A stretch of 64,000 bases of DNA. Origin: Sphingobacterium sp. Its GTDB lineage: Bacteria > Bacteroidota > Bacteroidia > Sphingobacteriales > Sphingobacteriaceae. Position 1 is the stretch's first letter, and each line of letters begins with the position of its first letter. Location of the stretch: positions 868,001 to 932,000 of the forward strand of contig JAITTY010000006.1 in NCBI GenBank assembly GCA_031286695.1, read 5' to 3'. Shown here piece after piece: positions 51,372-60,634 of the stretch. A program made the position numbers and the translations under genes. Under the pieces are notes generated by a model, which saw only the letters and a list, made by a program, of their open reading frames with translations, was not told the origin of the DNA and did no database searches.

Positions 51372-51399
51372 AAGGGGGCTCGTATTGCCCCCTTTTTTT
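51372..51399 (+). terminator. leader terminator/attenuator at the start of the rimP-nusA-infB transcript
   Basis: AAGGGGGC (51372-51379) pairs perfectly with 51387-51394, 7-nt loop, and is followed by seven T. It lies only about 8 nt after the presumed start of transcription and 36 nt before rimP. Such a hairpin would end most transcripts unless relieved. Confidence 0.65.
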
Positions 51400-51434
51400 A
51401 ATTCAATTAATTTAGCATTTCTAGAAACAGAACA

Positions 51435-51899
51435 ATGCAGAATATAGAAAAGAGAGTTATTGAACTCATAGAGGAAAAAATAGCAGATCGCGAGGATTTG
51501 TTTATCGTCAGTGTGAAGATGCGTCCGAATAAAATTCTTGAGATTCTTTTGGACGGAGATAATGGTGTTAATATTGATGACTGTGCGCAGGTGAGTCGTC
51601 ACGTTGGTTTCCATTTGGAAGAAGAGAATGTCATTGATAGTGCGTATCGCTTGGAGGTTTCATCACCTGGAATCGATGCTAATTTTGTCAATATCCGACA
51701 GTACCAAAAGAATATAGGTCGTACAGTTCAGGTAAAGTTGAGCGATAATGCAAAAGTGGAAGGCACGTTATTGGCAGCAGACAATGGGAAGATCAGTATT
51801 CTTCAGAAGATTAAAGAAAAAGGTAAAAAAGCACAAGAGGTAGAAACAGAACTTCCTTTTGATCAAATAAAAGCAACAAAAGTGGTAATTTCATTTTAA
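51435..51899 (+). CDS. rimP: ribosome maturation factor RimP
   Basis: Needed for 30S ribosome assembly. The 154-residue protein has the N-terminal RimP alpha/beta domain (VKMRPNKILEILLDGDNGVNIDDCAQVSRHV, quoted here as GDNGVNIDDCAQVSRHV) and the C-terminal SH3-like domain after YRLEVSSPGID, ending in EVETELPFDQIKATKVV. It is the first gene of the rimP-nusA-infB operon (5 bp to nusA), the arrangement conserved in most bacteria, behind a consensus promoter and an attenuator-like hairpin. Confidence 0.93.
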   Translation: MQNIEKRVIELIEEKIADREDLFIVSVKMRPNKILEILLDGDNGVNIDDCAQVSRHVGFHLEEENVIDSAYRLEVSSPGIDANFVNIRQYQKNIGRTVQVKLSDNAKVEGTLLAADNGKISILQKIKEKGKKAQEVETELPFDQIKATKVVISF

Positions 51900-51904
51900 T
51901 AATA

Positions 51905-53146
51905 ATGAGTAACAGCAACATCAATCTGATAGACTCTTTCCAAGAGTTTAAGGAGTTTAAGAATATCGATAGACCTACTGTTATTACAGTATTGGAAGAG
52001 GTTTTTCGTAGTATGATCCGTCGTCGTTTTGGTACGGATGAAAACGTGGATGTTATCGTGAACCCAGATAACGGAGATTTGGAGATTTGGAGAACGCGTG
52101 TCGTTGTTGAAGATGAATTTTCAGAGGATGATGATCTTGAGATCGAATTGGCGGAAGCTAGAAAGCATGATGAGGATTTGGAAGTGGGAGATGATTTTAT
52201 AGAACAGATCACATTGGAAAGCTTTGGCCGCCGTGCAATTTTAGCTGCTCGTCAGACGCTTGTTTCTAAGGTTTTGGAATTGGAAAAAGACGAGGTCTTT
52301 AAAAAATATAAAGATAGAGAAGGAGAGTTGGTCATTGGTGAGGTTTATCAGATTTGGAAAAAGGAAATTTTGGTATTGGATGAGGATGGGAATGAATTAA
52401 TTCTTCCAAAATCAGAACAGATTCCTGCGGACTACTTTAAAAAGGGAGACGGTATACGTGCAGTTGTACATAAAGTGGATATGATGAATAATAATCCAAA
52501 GATTATCATTTCACGTACTGCACCTGCATTTTTACAACGTTTATTTGAACTTGAGGTTCCTGAAATTTTTGATGGTTTGATTACGATCAAGAAAATTGTT
52601 CGTGAACCTGGGGAAAGAGCGAAGGTTGCTGTTGAGTCTTATGACGACCGTATTGATCCTGTAGGAGCTTGTGTTGGTATGAAAGGGTCCCGTATCCATG
52701 GTATCGTTCGTGAATTGCGTAATGAGAATATTGACGTGATTAACTTTACAACGAATCATTCATTGTATATTGCCCGTGCATTGAGCCCTGCAAGGATTAG
52801 TTCAATCAAAATCGACGAAGAAAATAAGACTGCAGCCGTATACTTAAAATCGGATCAGGTTTCTTTGGCAATTGGACGTGGTGGGCACAATATCAAACTA
52901 GCAGGCAAATTGACTGGTTATGAGATTGACGTTTATCGCGAAAATGATGAATTTGATGAGGATGTTGATATTGAAGAATTCAGCGATGAGATTGAAAGCT
53001 GGGTTATCGATGAATTGAAACGCGTCGGATTGGATTCAGCGAAATCTGTATTGTCTCTTACTGAAGAAGAGTTGGTGAGACGTACCGATTTGGAAGAAGA
53101 TACTATTCGGGAGATTGTCCGTATTTTACAAGCTGAATTTGAATAA
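51905..53146 (+). CDS. nusA: transcription termination/antitermination factor NusA
   Basis: RNA-polymerase-binding factor that enhances hairpin pausing and intrinsic termination and takes part in antitermination. The N-terminal polymerase-binding domain (about 1-130, NLIDSFQEFKEFKN), an S1 domain (from about 135), two KH domains (VGACVGMKGSRIHGIVRELR and LAIGRGGHNIKLAGKLTG) and an acidic helix-hairpin-like C terminus are seen. At 413 residues it is shorter than E. coli NusA (495), lacking one of the two C-terminal acidic repeats, as in other Bacteroidota. Preceded by rimP (5-bp gap) and followed by infB. Confidence 0.95.
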   Translation: MSNSNINLIDSFQEFKEFKNIDRPTVITVLEEVFRSMIRRRFGTDENVDVIVNPDNGDLEIWRTRVVVEDEFSEDDDLEIELAEARKHDEDLEVGDDFIEQITLESFGRRAILAARQTLVSKVLELEKDEVFKKYKDREGELVIGEVYQIWKKEILVLDEDGNELILPKSEQIPADYFKKGDGIRAVVHKVDMMNNNPKIIISRTAPAFLQRLFELEVPEIFDGLITIKKIVREPGERAKVAVESYDDRIDPVGACVGMKGSRIHGIVRELRNENIDVINFTTNHSLYIARALSPARISSIKIDEENKTAAVYLKSDQVSLAIGRGGHNIKLAGKLTGYEIDVYRENDEFDEDVDIEEFSDEIESWVIDELKRVGLDSAKSVLSLTEEELVRRTDLEEDTIREIVRILQAEFE

Positions 53147-53189
53147 AATTCAGCTCGTTAATTTTTTTCTATCTAACATTCGGAATAAA

Positions 53190-53220
53190 TTGTTTATGGA
53201 TGGAAAAAAACATATTTTTG
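53190..53220 (+). promoter_or_regulatory. internal promoter TTG-N20-TATTTTTG before infB
   Basis: TTG (53190-53192), 20 bp, TATTTTTG (53213-53220) in the 103-bp gap between nusA and infB, 29 nt before the infB ATG. It would let infB be expressed apart from nusA. Confidence 0.55.
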
Positions 53221-53249
53221 TAATTATATTAAAATAGTTTATATTATAG

Positions 53250-56200
53250 ATGACTGAAGGAAAAGGAACAAACTTGCTTAAAGCAGCAAAGGAACTCAAC
53301 ATCGGGATACATACCGCCGTGGAATGTTTAGTGAAAAAAGGATATGATGTAGAAGCAAAACCTAACACTAAACTGAGCGGAGAGATGTATGGTGTGCTGT
53401 TAAAAGAGTTTCAGGGAGACAAATCACTGAAAGATGAAGCTAAACAAATTGTTATTGGCAAAATTCGTCGTGAGGAGTCGCCGTCCACTTCTCCTAAGGA
53501 ATCATCTAAGAATGAAGATTTTAACGATTATGATGAGTCCAAGGAAATCTTGGTGAAGAATACTGTGGAGATCCCTTCTGTTAAAGAAAGTACTCCTATA
53601 AAAACAGAGGAGCCCGTTCATCAAGGCGGCATGAAGGTCGTTGGTAAGATTGATTTAGACGCGTTGAACAGAGGCGGAAATAAGATCAAGAAGGAAGAGC
53701 CCATCAAGGAGGAGCCTAAAACTGTTAAAGAGACGCCTGTAGAGGTCAAAGCTGAAATTAAGGTGGAAGAGAAGAAGGAAGCCGAAATCAAAGCACCTAT
53801 CGTTGAAACGAAAAAAGAAGAACCAAAGGTTATTGAGAAGAAACCCGAAGTTATAGCGCCAAAGGCTGATATCCAAAAAACCGAAGTAGATAAAACTGAA
53901 GTAAAAGCAACTCCGGTTGCAGAGACAAAAACTGAACCTGTGAAGGTAGAAGACAAGAAAAAAGAAGAAACAGCGCCAAAAGCTGTACCAGTAACTCCAA
54001 CAGTGGAGCCTGTGAAAAAACAAGGAGATGAGATTATTTCTGCGCGTGCAGAAAGATTGACAGGTCCTAAAGTAATTGGTAAGATTGAATTACCATCTGC
54101 TAGACCTTCCCACAAACCTGTGGCTTCATCTTCAAATGCTGGAAATAATAATGAGAAACGTAAGCGTAAGCGTACGAATCCAAATGGTCCAGTGAATCCA
54201 AATGCGGGGCAAGGCCACGGTAATCACAATCAGAACCGAGGTCCGCGTGAGGGTAACAATCCCAACAACCGAGACCAGCAAGGTAATCGCCCTGGGAATC
54301 ATGGGAATAACAACAATCCGAACAATCGTCAAGGACAAGGTGGTAACAACCAACATCATGGTAGACCAGGACAAGGTGGCAACAACCAACACCAAGGTCG
54401 ACCAGGACAAGGCACAAGACCGCAGCACGGTAATCGTTTTGACAATAGAGGAAAGGGAAGACCTGTTGAGAATAAGGAGGAGCCTTCTGAAAAGGAAATC
54501 CAAGATCAAATCAAAGCAACACTTGCTCGTTTGAGTGGTGCAGGTAAGTCTGGTAAATTTGCACAACGTGCTAAATTAAGACGTCAAAAACGTGATGATG
54601 TTGCTCAACATGCAGAGGAAGCTGCAATGGAGCAAGAAATGATGGCGAAAATATTGCGTGTTACCGAATTCGTAACTGCAAATGAATTAGCCAATTTGAT
54701 GGACGTTCAGGTAACTCAAATTATTGCAACATGTATGAGTTTGGGTATGTTCGTGTCAATTAATCAACGTCTAGATGCTGAAACTTTAACAATTGTAGCG
54801 GATGAATTTGGTTATCAGGTAGAGTTTATCAAACCTGAGGATGAGGAGACTGCCGAACTCGAGGAACCGGATGCGGAAGAGAACTTGGTACCAAGAGCAC
54901 CTATTGTAACGGTAATGGGGCACGTGGATCATGGTAAGACTTCCTTATTGGATTATATCCGTAAGGCGAACGTTACTTCTGGTGAAGCTGGTGGTATCAC
55001 CCAACATATCGGTGCATACGCGGTGAAATTGGAGGATGATCGGAAGATTACATTCCTGGATACGCCTGGTCACGAAGCGTTTACTGCTATGCGTGCCCGT
55101 GGTGCTAAAGTAACGGATATTGTTATTATCGTTATTGCAGCGGACGACGCTGTGATGCCGCAAACAAAAGAAGCAATCAATCATGCGCAAGCTGCAGGTG
55201 TTCCGATCGTATTTGCATTTACTAAAGTAGATAAACCGGGAGCAAACCCTGATAGAATCCGTGAGCAGCTTTCTGCTATGAATATCTTAGTTGAAGATTG
55301 GGGTGGTAAGTTCCAAGCACAAGAGATTTCCGCTAAAACGGGAGAGAACGTGGATCTATTATTAGAGAAAGTTCTACTGGAAGCTGAGATGCTGGATCTA
55401 AAAGCTGATCCGAAGAAACGTGCTGTTGGTTCAGTGATTGAAGCTGCTTTAGATAAAGGTCGTGGTATCGTGACAACGGTATTGATACAAAGTGGTACGT
55501 TACGTGTTGGAGATCCTATTTTAGCGGGATCGCATTCTGGTAAAGTGAAAGCTTTGACGAATGAAAGAGGTGAACGTGTTAAAGAGGCGGGACCGTCTGT
55601 TCCAGTCCAGATCTTGGGTATGGCAGGTGCGCCAACAGCAGGTGATAAACTTTATGTTCTTGAAAGTGAATCTGAAGCGAGAACTGTAGCAAACAAACGT
55701 CTTCAGTTACAACGTGAGCAAGGTATGCGTGCTACTAAGCACATCACCTTGGATGAAATTGGTCGTCGTTTGGCAATCGGTAACTTTAAAGAGCTTAATA
55801 TTATCGTTAAAGGTGATGTGGATGGTTCGATCGAGGCGTTATCAGATTCATTATTGAAATTGTCTACTGACGAGATCCAAGTTAACATTATTCATAAATC
55901 AGTGGGTGCGATCTCTGAATCAGATGTATTGTTAGCTTCTGCTTCCGATGCGATCATCATAGGTTTCCAAGTACGTCCAACACAAAACGCACGTAAGTTG
56001 GCGGAGAACGAGCAAATTGATGTACGTTTATACTCTATCATCTATGATGCGATTGATGAAATCAAGTCTGCTATGGAGGGTATGTTGGCTCCGAAATTTG
56101 AAGAGAAAATTGTTGCTGAGGTTGAAATCAGAGAGACATTTAAGATTTCTAAAGTTGGTACCATTGCCGGATGTATGGTTCGTGAAGGTAAGATCAATAG

Positions 56201-56399
56201 AAACAATGATATCCGCGTAATTAGGGACGGTGTTGTTATTCATACTGGTAAACTAGCATCTTTGAAACGTTTCAAAGACGACGTGAAAGAAGTTGCACAA
56301 GGGTACGAATGTGGTTTGAATATTGACCGTTTTAATGATATCCAAGTTGGAGACATTGTTGAAGCTTACGAACAAGTAGAAGTGAAACGTAAATTGTAA
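53250..56399 (+). CDS. infB: translation initiation factor IF-2
   Basis: GTPase that brings initiator tRNA to the 30S subunit and joins subunits. The 1049-residue protein has an N-terminal IF2N domain ([20 protein letters not shown], about 10-60), a very long disordered Lys/Glu/Pro region (about 75-290), a Gly/Asn/His/Gln-rich stretch (about 300-400), a second IF2N, then the G domain with GHVDHGKTS (G1), [16 protein letters not shown] (G3) and FTKVDKPG (G4) and two beta-barrel/C-terminal domains ending EQVEVKRKL. The linker contains a 36-bp tandem repeat. It is the last gene of the rimP-nusA-infB operon. Confidence 0.95.
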   Translation: MTEGKGTNLLKAAKELNIGIHTAVECLVKKGYDVEAKPNTKLSGEMYGVLLKEFQGDKSLKDEAKQIVIGKIRREESPSTSPKESSKNEDFNDYDESKEILVKNTVEIPSVKESTPIKTEEPVHQGGMKVVGKIDLDALNRGGNKIKKEEPIKEEPKTVKETPVEVKAEIKVEEKKEAEIKAPIVETKKEEPKVIEKKPEVIAPKADIQKTEVDKTEVKATPVAETKTEPVKVEDKKKEETAPKAVPVTPTVEPVKKQGDEIISARAERLTGPKVIGKIELPSARPSHKPVASSSNAGNNNEKRKRKRTNPNGPVNPNAGQGHGNHNQNRGPREGNNPNNRDQQGNRPGNHGNNNNPNNRQGQGGNNQHHGRPGQGGNNQHQGRPGQGTRPQHGNRFDNRGKGRPVENKEEPSEKEIQDQIKATLARLSGAGKSGKFAQRAKLRRQKRDDVAQHAEEAAMEQEMMAKILRVTEFVTANELANLMDVQVTQIIATCMSLGMFVSINQRLDAETLTIVADEFGYQVEFIKPEDEETAELEEPDAEENLVPRAPIVTVMGHVDHGKTSLLDYIRKANVTSGEAGGITQHIGAYAVKLEDDRKITFLDTPGHEAFTAMRARGAKVTDIVIIVIAADDAVMPQTKEAINHAQAAGVPIVFAFTKVDKPGANPDRIREQLSAMNILVEDWGGKFQAQEISAKTGENVDLLLEKVLLEAEMLDLKADPKKRAVGSVIEAALDKGRGIVTTVLIQSGTLRVGDPILAGSHSGKVKALTNERGERVKEAGPSVPVQILGMAGAPTAGDKLYVLESESEARTVANKRLQLQREQGMRATKHITLDEIGRRLAIGNFKELNIIVKGDVDGSIEALSDSLLKLSTDEIQVNIIHKSVGAISESDVLLASASDAIIIGFQVRPTQNARKLAENEQIDVRLYSIIYDAIDEIKSAMEGMLAPKFEEKIVAEVEIRETFKISKVGTIAGCMVREGKINRNNDIRVIRDGVVIHTGKLASLKRFKDDVKEVAQGYECGLNIDRFNDIQVGDIVEAYEQVEVKRKL
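54333..54404 (+). repeat. two tandem 36-bp units inside infB
   Basis: 54333-54368 and 54369-54404 are imperfect copies, each encoding [12 protein letters not shown], followed by a partial third copy. They lengthen the disordered linker before the second IF2N domain and may vary in copy number between strains. Confidence 0.7.
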
Positions 56400-56422
56400 T
56401 TACTTAAGTAATATTCATAAAA

Positions 56423-56466
56423 AACAAAAGACGGCATTGATGAAAATCAATGCCGCCTTTTGTTTT
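56423..56466. terminator. bidirectional intrinsic terminator after infB
   Basis: Stem AAACAAAAG-CGGCATTGAT (56422-56441, one A-C mismatch) with 56446-56465; T-rich both sides. It overlaps the stop codon of the converging VOC gene. Confidence 0.8.
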
Positions 56467-56857
56467 AACACTCATATAGTTCTATCGGAATTTGGTCAGG
56501 ATCAAAAAAGAAAGTAAAACGTTTATTTGTTAATTCGTCGATTCTGATGCCTTCATGTGATATGCCTTCTTTTTCTAATTTATTTAACTCCAGGTCAAGA
56601 TTATTGACCTCGAATGCCAGATGTCTTAAGCCGGCAGCTTCAGGGAAACTAAGTCGTTTCGGCGGTGAAGGAAAAGAGAAAAGCTCGATAATATAATGGT
56701 CGTTGAGTTTGAGATCCAGTTTGTATGAATCACGCTCCACGCGATAGTATTCTTGTAGAATCTCTAAGCCTAGAATTTCTGTGTAGAATTTTTTGGAACG
56801 CTCATAATTGCTGCAGATAATGGCAATATGATGTATTTTGTTTAGGCTTAATTTCAT
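56465..56857 (-). CDS. VOC family protein (glyoxalase I-like)
   Basis: 130-residue metalloenzyme-fold protein. One VOC repeat pair: HHIAIICSNYERSKKFYTEIL with a metal-type His, LRHLAFEVNNLDLELNKLEKEG and RFTFFFDPDQIPIELYE, in which the metal-ligand Glu of the last strand is present. Related small proteins (YaeR/GloA2-like) are annotated as glyoxalase or dioxygenase superfamily members without a firm substrate. Short and monocistronic, overlapping the infB terminator. Confidence 0.82.
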   Translation of the reverse strand: MKLSLNKIHHIAIICSNYERSKKFYTEILGLEILQEYYRVERDSYKLDLKLNDHYIIELFSFPSPPKRLSFPEAAGLRHLAFEVNNLDLELNKLEKEGISHEGIRIDELTNKRFTFFFDPDQIPIELYEC

Positions 56858-56947
56858 ATAAAAATGCTTTTCTTCTTGAAATTCGTTATATGTTTCTCTC
56901 TTTTAAAAGTATAGACGATACGCTGATTATTCTCAATATATTTTATA

Positions 56948-58009
56948 TTATTTTGCTCTTTCATATTGTTTGGGCCATTGAATGTCGGCGGATAGTTCTT
57001 TGGCAAAATGCAATGGAAGATGGGGGTCATCAAGAAATCCACGTGCAATTAGAATCAAGTCAGCCTGTTTTTGAGTAATAATGTCAGATGCTTGATTAGC
57101 ATTTTTAATTAACCCCACGGTGGCAACCTTATTCTTGGTATTCTTCTTGATAGCTATAGCGAAAGGAAGTTGATACGCTGGCCCAACGTCGATTTTTTGA
57201 TGAGAGACTAGGCCTCCGCTTGACACATCAATTAGATCGACTCCTAATTTATGCAACACTCCTGATAAAAAGATAGACTGCTGTAGATCCCAGCCATTAT
57301 CGGCCCAATCTGTTGCCGAAATACGCACCCACAAACTTTGAGTTGTTATTTCTTGTTGTACTCTTTTCACAATTTCAATGAGAAAACGTATTCTATTGTC
57401 AAAGGTCCCGCCAAATGAATCTGTCCGTACGTTACTCAGCGGTGAAAGAAATTGATGAATCAGATAGCCATGTGCAGCATGGAGTTCAATAATTTCATAG
57501 CCGGCCTCTATTGCTCGTTTAGTTGCTGTTCCGAATTGTTCTATGAGTTTTTCAATAGCGGAAATATTAAGCTCTTGCGGTTCATAATCCCCAGTATGGA
57601 ATGCGATCGGAGATGGAGCGACTGTTTGCCAACCTTGAGGGTCCGTTGGTGAAAATTGATTTCTGCCTACCCAGGGTTTGTTGCTGCTTGCTTTGCGGCC
57701 TGCGTGGGCAAGCTGGATGCCCGGTATGCAATTGTTTTCTTTAATGAACCCAGTTATCTCCTTTAATTTTTCGATCTGACGGTCGTCCCATAAACCAAGA
57801 TCTCCGTCGCTGATTCTACCTTCAGGACTAACTGCTGTTGCTTCTTGCATTACAGCTGCTGCACCACCGATTGCAAATTGGCCTAAATGAACCAGGTGCC
57901 AGTTGTTTGCAAAACCATCTATTGCGGAATACTGGCACATTGGGGATACCACCAAACGATTTTTTAATTGTAGACTCCCGATACTTATTGCTGAAAATAA
58001 TTGACTCAT
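56948..58009 (-). CDS. namA: NADPH dehydrogenase NamA / old yellow enzyme
   Basis: FMN-dependent ene-reductase of the old yellow enzyme family, YqjM/NamA-type. The 353-residue TIM barrel shows the start LFSAISIGSLQLKNRLVVSP (abridged), Cys25 in SPMCQYSA, which tunes the flavin potential in YqjM, the catalytic/substrate His pair in ELHAAHGYL, and GDLGLWDD, QLAHAGRK. Such enzymes reduce alpha,beta-unsaturated carbonyls and nitro compounds in oxidative or xenobiotic stress. It lies upstream of the VOC gene on the same strand with an 90-bp gap. Confidence 0.9.
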   Translation of the reverse strand: MSQLFSAISIGSLQLKNRLVVSPMCQYSAIDGFANNWHLVHLGQFAIGGAAAVMQEATAVSPEGRISDGDLGLWDDRQIEKLKEITGFIKENNCIPGIQLAHAGRKASSNKPWVGRNQFSPTDPQGWQTVAPSPIAFHTGDYEPQELNISAIEKLIEQFGTATKRAIEAGYEIIELHAAHGYLIHQFLSPLSNVRTDSFGGTFDNRIRFLIEIVKRVQQEITTQSLWVRISATDWADNGWDLQQSIFLSGVLHKLGVDLIDVSSGGLVSHQKIDVGPAYQLPFAIAIKKNTKNKVATVGLIKNANQASDIITQKQADLILIARGFLDDPHLPLHFAKELSADIQWPKQYERAK

Positions 58010-58025
58010 AATTGCTTGTTTCTAG

Positions 58026-58054
58026 AAGACAGGAGCGAGGAATGCTCCTGTCTT
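58026..58054. terminator. hairpin between the SDR gene and namA
   Basis: Perfect 11-bp stem AAGACAGGAGC (58026-58036) with 58044-58054. The minus-strand tail is short on T, so it is a weak terminator candidate for the SDR gene. Confidence 0.5.
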
Positions 58055-58126
58055 GATCTATGTCTAGTTATTTTAGAAGAAGGTCTTTAAAAGGCTTCTT
58101 ATTAATCCCGACGAACTATTCGATTA

Positions 58127-58843
58127 TTAAGGATTTGTAGACCATAAGGATGCTGATTTAAGCATTGCCCTCCTTGGCAGTTTTAAATTGGCGATGACCA
58201 GCTCTGCGAAATCTTCGGGCTGGAGAACTTTTTCCGGATCGCCATCAGTCAGTCCAAGGTCTTTTGACATATCTGAAGCAATGGTACTTGGCATTAGCGT
58301 GCAAACACGAATATTGTTTTTACGTACTTCCCGCATTAAGGAGTCAGCAAAACCGATGACGCCAAACTTTGAAGCACTATAGGCGGATGTGGTTGCGGCG
58401 CCATTTAATCCTGCGGTAGAAGATACCATAATAATATCACCCCGGTTTTTCTCAATTAATTGTGGAAGAACTGCTTTTGTAACAAAATATGTTCCCAAAA
58501 GATTGATATTAATGATAGATGTCCAATCGTCAACCTTCATATCGAGTACAGAGGAAAAGGATGATACCCCTGCGTTATTAATTAGGATGTCAAAGCCTCC
58601 GAAATTCTCCTGAAGCCGTTCGACTTCCCGTTGTACGGCGGAGTAATCGGATACATCGAACACGGCATAAGTCACTTCAGTACCTAGTTGGGCAAGTTCA
58701 GCGGCGGTATCCTTTAAACTAGATTCGTTTCTTCCTGTGATGGCGATATGTACACCTTCTTTGGCTAGTGCGAAGGCGATAGCTTTTCCTAGCCCCCTTG
58801 CACCACCAGTAACTAAGGCTCTTTTTCCTGTTATATTTTCCAT
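58127..58843 (-). CDS. short-chain dehydrogenase/reductase (3-ketoacyl reductase-like)
   Basis: 238-residue NAD(P)-dependent oxidoreductase of the classical SDR family. The cofactor motif TGGARGLGKAIA (8-19), NNAG (about 88-91), the catalytic serine in MVSSTAGLNGA and the YxxxK pair in YSASKFG are all present. The sequence is typical of FabG-like 3-oxoacyl reductases and of their many paralogues for other alcohols, so the substrate is unknown. It stands alone between the Nudix gene and namA. Confidence 0.88.
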   Translation of the reverse strand: MENITGKRALVTGGARGLGKAIAFALAKEGVHIAITGRNESSLKDTAAELAQLGTEVTYAVFDVSDYSAVQREVERLQENFGGFDILINNAGVSSFSSVLDMKVDDWTSIININLLGTYFVTKAVLPQLIEKNRGDIIMVSSTAGLNGAATTSAYSASKFGVIGFADSLMREVRKNNIRVCTLMPSTIASDMSKDLGLTDGDPEKVLQPEDFAELVIANLKLPRRAMLKSASLWSTNP

Positions 58844-58900
58844 ATCATAAAAATAGCTATGATCTTTTTTATTCGTGTCAGATGAACCTCAAAAGGCAAT

Positions 58901-59488
58901 TTATTTTGCCTTTTTGATGATATTTTCTATAATGGGGTAGGTGTTGGCCCGTATTTCTTCAAATTGGTCTACATGACGCCATTCCGCTTTTGTAATATCT
59001 TCCGTCGTTTGTGGGATTAATTTAGGGGCTTTGTTAACTCCCATTTCATACCAGTTTGTTAATTTTAGGACAAATTCTCCATTCCGTAAAAAATAGGTAT
59101 GGTAAGATGTCATAATCTTTTTTCCTAAATAGTTGATTTTGATGCCACATTCCTCTTCAACTTCGCGTACAGCTGCTTCCCGCATCTTTTCATTGTCTTC
59201 CACTTTGCCTTTAGGAAGATCCCATTTTCCCAATCGGTAGATAAAAAGATAATCTCCATCACCGTTTTTCACTAATCCACCAGCTGCTTTGATGATCTTT
59301 ATTTTGTTTTTTAAGTTTTGAAATACGGTTTCAAAATCTTTGTTGATGTAGAGATATGTTTTTGGAACTTTATCAATTTCAGATTGTTTGAAAAGTTTTT
59401 GGAGGTCAATCTCTTGAAAACTAATTGTTTGTGGGTTTTTGATTTTCGAAGGAACAAAATCTGCTAAAATTAGCACGGTTTCGTTCAT
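58901..59488 (-). CDS. Nudix hydrolase
   Basis: 195-residue NTP pyrophosphohydrolase. The Nudix box is present as GKVEDNEKMREAAVREVEEE, preceded by LGKWDLPKGK; an N-terminal half of about 65 residues of unknown role comes first. Substrate could be an ADP-ribose, NADH or nucleoside diphosphate derivative. The ATG at 59488 is chosen: the earlier ATG at 59512 coincides with the pyrE start codon and its promoter box. It diverges from pyrE. Confidence 0.83.
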   Translation of the reverse strand: MNETVLILADFVPSKIKNPQTISFQEIDLQKLFKQSEIDKVPKTYLYINKDFETVFQNLKNKIKIIKAAGGLVKNGDGDYLFIYRLGKWDLPKGKVEDNEKMREAAVREVEEECGIKINYLGKKIMTSYHTYFLRNGEFVLKLTNWYEMGVNKAPKLIPQTTEDITKAEWRHVDQFEEIRANTYPIIENIIKKAK

Positions 59489-59498
59489 ATAAATTTTA

Positions 59499-59506
59499 TA
59501 AATTTG
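59499..59506 (+). promoter_or_regulatory. -7 box (TAAATTTG), 4 nt before the pyrE ATG
   Basis: TAAATTTG then CGCC then ATG at 59511, which would make pyrE mRNA leaderless. The box lies within the start region of the divergent Nudix gene. A -33 TTG is not clear. Confidence 0.5.
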
Positions 59507-59510
59507 CGCC

Positions 59511-60161
59511 ATGAATAATTTAAATGAGGTTGAACAAAAAGTTGCTGAATCCTTATTGCAAATTAAAGCAATAAAATTGCAACCTAAAAGTCCTTTTACA
59601 TGGGCGTCGGGTTGGAAGTCTCCAATTTACTGTGATAACCGTATCACTTTATCTCATCCAGCGATTCGTACATACATTCGTCAGAAGCTTTCTAAGCTTA
59701 TTCAAGATGAGTTTGGATCAGTGGATATGATATCTGGAGTTGCTACGGCAGGTATTCCACAAGGCGTTTTGGTAGCACAGGATTTGGGATTGCCATTTTC
59801 GTATGTTAGAAGCTCAGCTAAGGACCACGGTCGTCAAAATTTGATCGAAGGTGAAGTGGTTAGCGGTCAACGTGTCGTGGTAATTGAAGACCTGATTTCG
59901 ACAGGCAAGAGTAGCTTAGTCGCTGTAAAGGCATTACGAGAGGCTGGCTGTAATGTTGTTGGATTGGTCTCTATTTTTACTTATGGACTGCAACAGGCTA
60001 CTGATAATTTTGCTGACGCAAAATGTCCTTATTTCAGTTTATGTAATTATGATGCATTGATTCAGGTTGCTGCTGAAAACAGTTATGTATTGGAAGAGGA
60101 TATTGAGATCTTAAAAAAATGGCGTTTAAACCCTGCCACTTGGGGAGAAAATTTTCAATAA
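59511..60161 (+). CDS. pyrE: orotate phosphoribosyltransferase
   Basis: Forms orotidine 5'-phosphate from orotate and PRPP in pyrimidine synthesis. The 216-residue protein has the standard start (VEQKVAESLLQIKAIKLQPKSPF), WASGWKSPIYCDNR, and the PRPP-binding motif VVVIEDLISTGKSS. Length and motifs match PyrE rather than the related PyrF fusion. The start codon is fixed by homology; it lies 4 nt after a TAAATTTG box. An SRPBCC-family gene follows 18 bp later and may be co-transcribed. Confidence 0.95.
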   Translation: MNNLNEVEQKVAESLLQIKAIKLQPKSPFTWASGWKSPIYCDNRITLSHPAIRTYIRQKLSKLIQDEFGSVDMISGVATAGIPQGVLVAQDLGLPFSYVRSSAKDHGRQNLIEGEVVSGQRVVVIEDLISTGKSSLVAVKALREAGCNVVGLVSIFTYGLQQATDNFADAKCPYFSLCNYDALIQVAAENSYVLEEDIEILKKWRLNPATWGENFQ

Positions 60162-60179
60162 AGAGGATTATTTATCGTT

Positions 60180-60578
60180 ATGACTACTATTCAAAACACA
60201 GCAGAAATCAACAAAAACGTAAGTGAGGTATATGCATTTCTGGCTGATCTCAACAATCATGAACAGTTGATGCCAGAGAATATTTATAATTGGTCTTCGA
60301 CAAAGGACGAGACGCGATTTACAATTCAGAATATGGCAAAACTGGCGCTTAAGGTAGAAGAGCGTGTCGAAAATCAAGTCATTAAGTTGATTCCTTCCGA
60401 AAAGGCGCCTTTTGAAGTGAGACTGCGTTGGGAGTTACAAGCGGTTACCGATACGATAACGACGGCAACGTTTATTATCGATGCCGATCTAAACATGATG
60501 ATGAAGATGATAGCCTCGGGGCCACTCCAAAAATTAGTTGATTTTCAGGTCAACAAATTAAAGGAAGTGCTAGGATAG
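60180..60578 (+). CDS. SRPBCC family (START-like) protein
   Basis: 132-residue protein of the SRPBCC (polyketide cyclase/START-like) superfamily, a lipid- or hydrophobic-ligand-binding helix-grip fold: INKNVSEVYAFLADLNNHEQLMPE is the opening typical of the family and LRWELQAVTDTITTATFIIDADLN (abridged) closes the sheet. Its ligand and role are unknown. It follows pyrE by 18 bp and ends at a strong bidirectional terminator. Confidence 0.8.
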   Translation: MTTIQNTAEINKNVSEVYAFLADLNNHEQLMPENIYNWSSTKDETRFTIQNMAKLALKVEERVENQVIKLIPSEKAPFEVRLRWELQAVTDTITTATFIIDADLNMMMKMIASGPLQKLVDFQVNKLKEVLG

Positions 60579-60597
60579 GTTAGTTCTTAACGGATAT

Positions 60598-60634
60598 AAA
60601 AAAAGCTCGATTAATAATAACCGAGCTTTTTTTT
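60598..60634. terminator. bidirectional intrinsic terminator
   Basis: AAAAAAGCTCG/CGAGCTTTTTT around a loop, between the converging SRPBCC and superoxide dismutase genes; A-run and T-run on both sides. Confidence 0.85.

Noticed and set aside
51219..51614. 131-codon minus-strand open frame over the rimP leader and start
   Set aside because: It runs antisense across the rimP promoter, hairpin and coding start; its composition is low-complexity and it resembles no family.
53621..54115. 164-codon minus-strand open frame in the infB linker
   Set aside because: Mirror of the Lys/Glu/Pro-rich repeats; Ser/Thr/Phe-rich low-complexity translation and no start signal.
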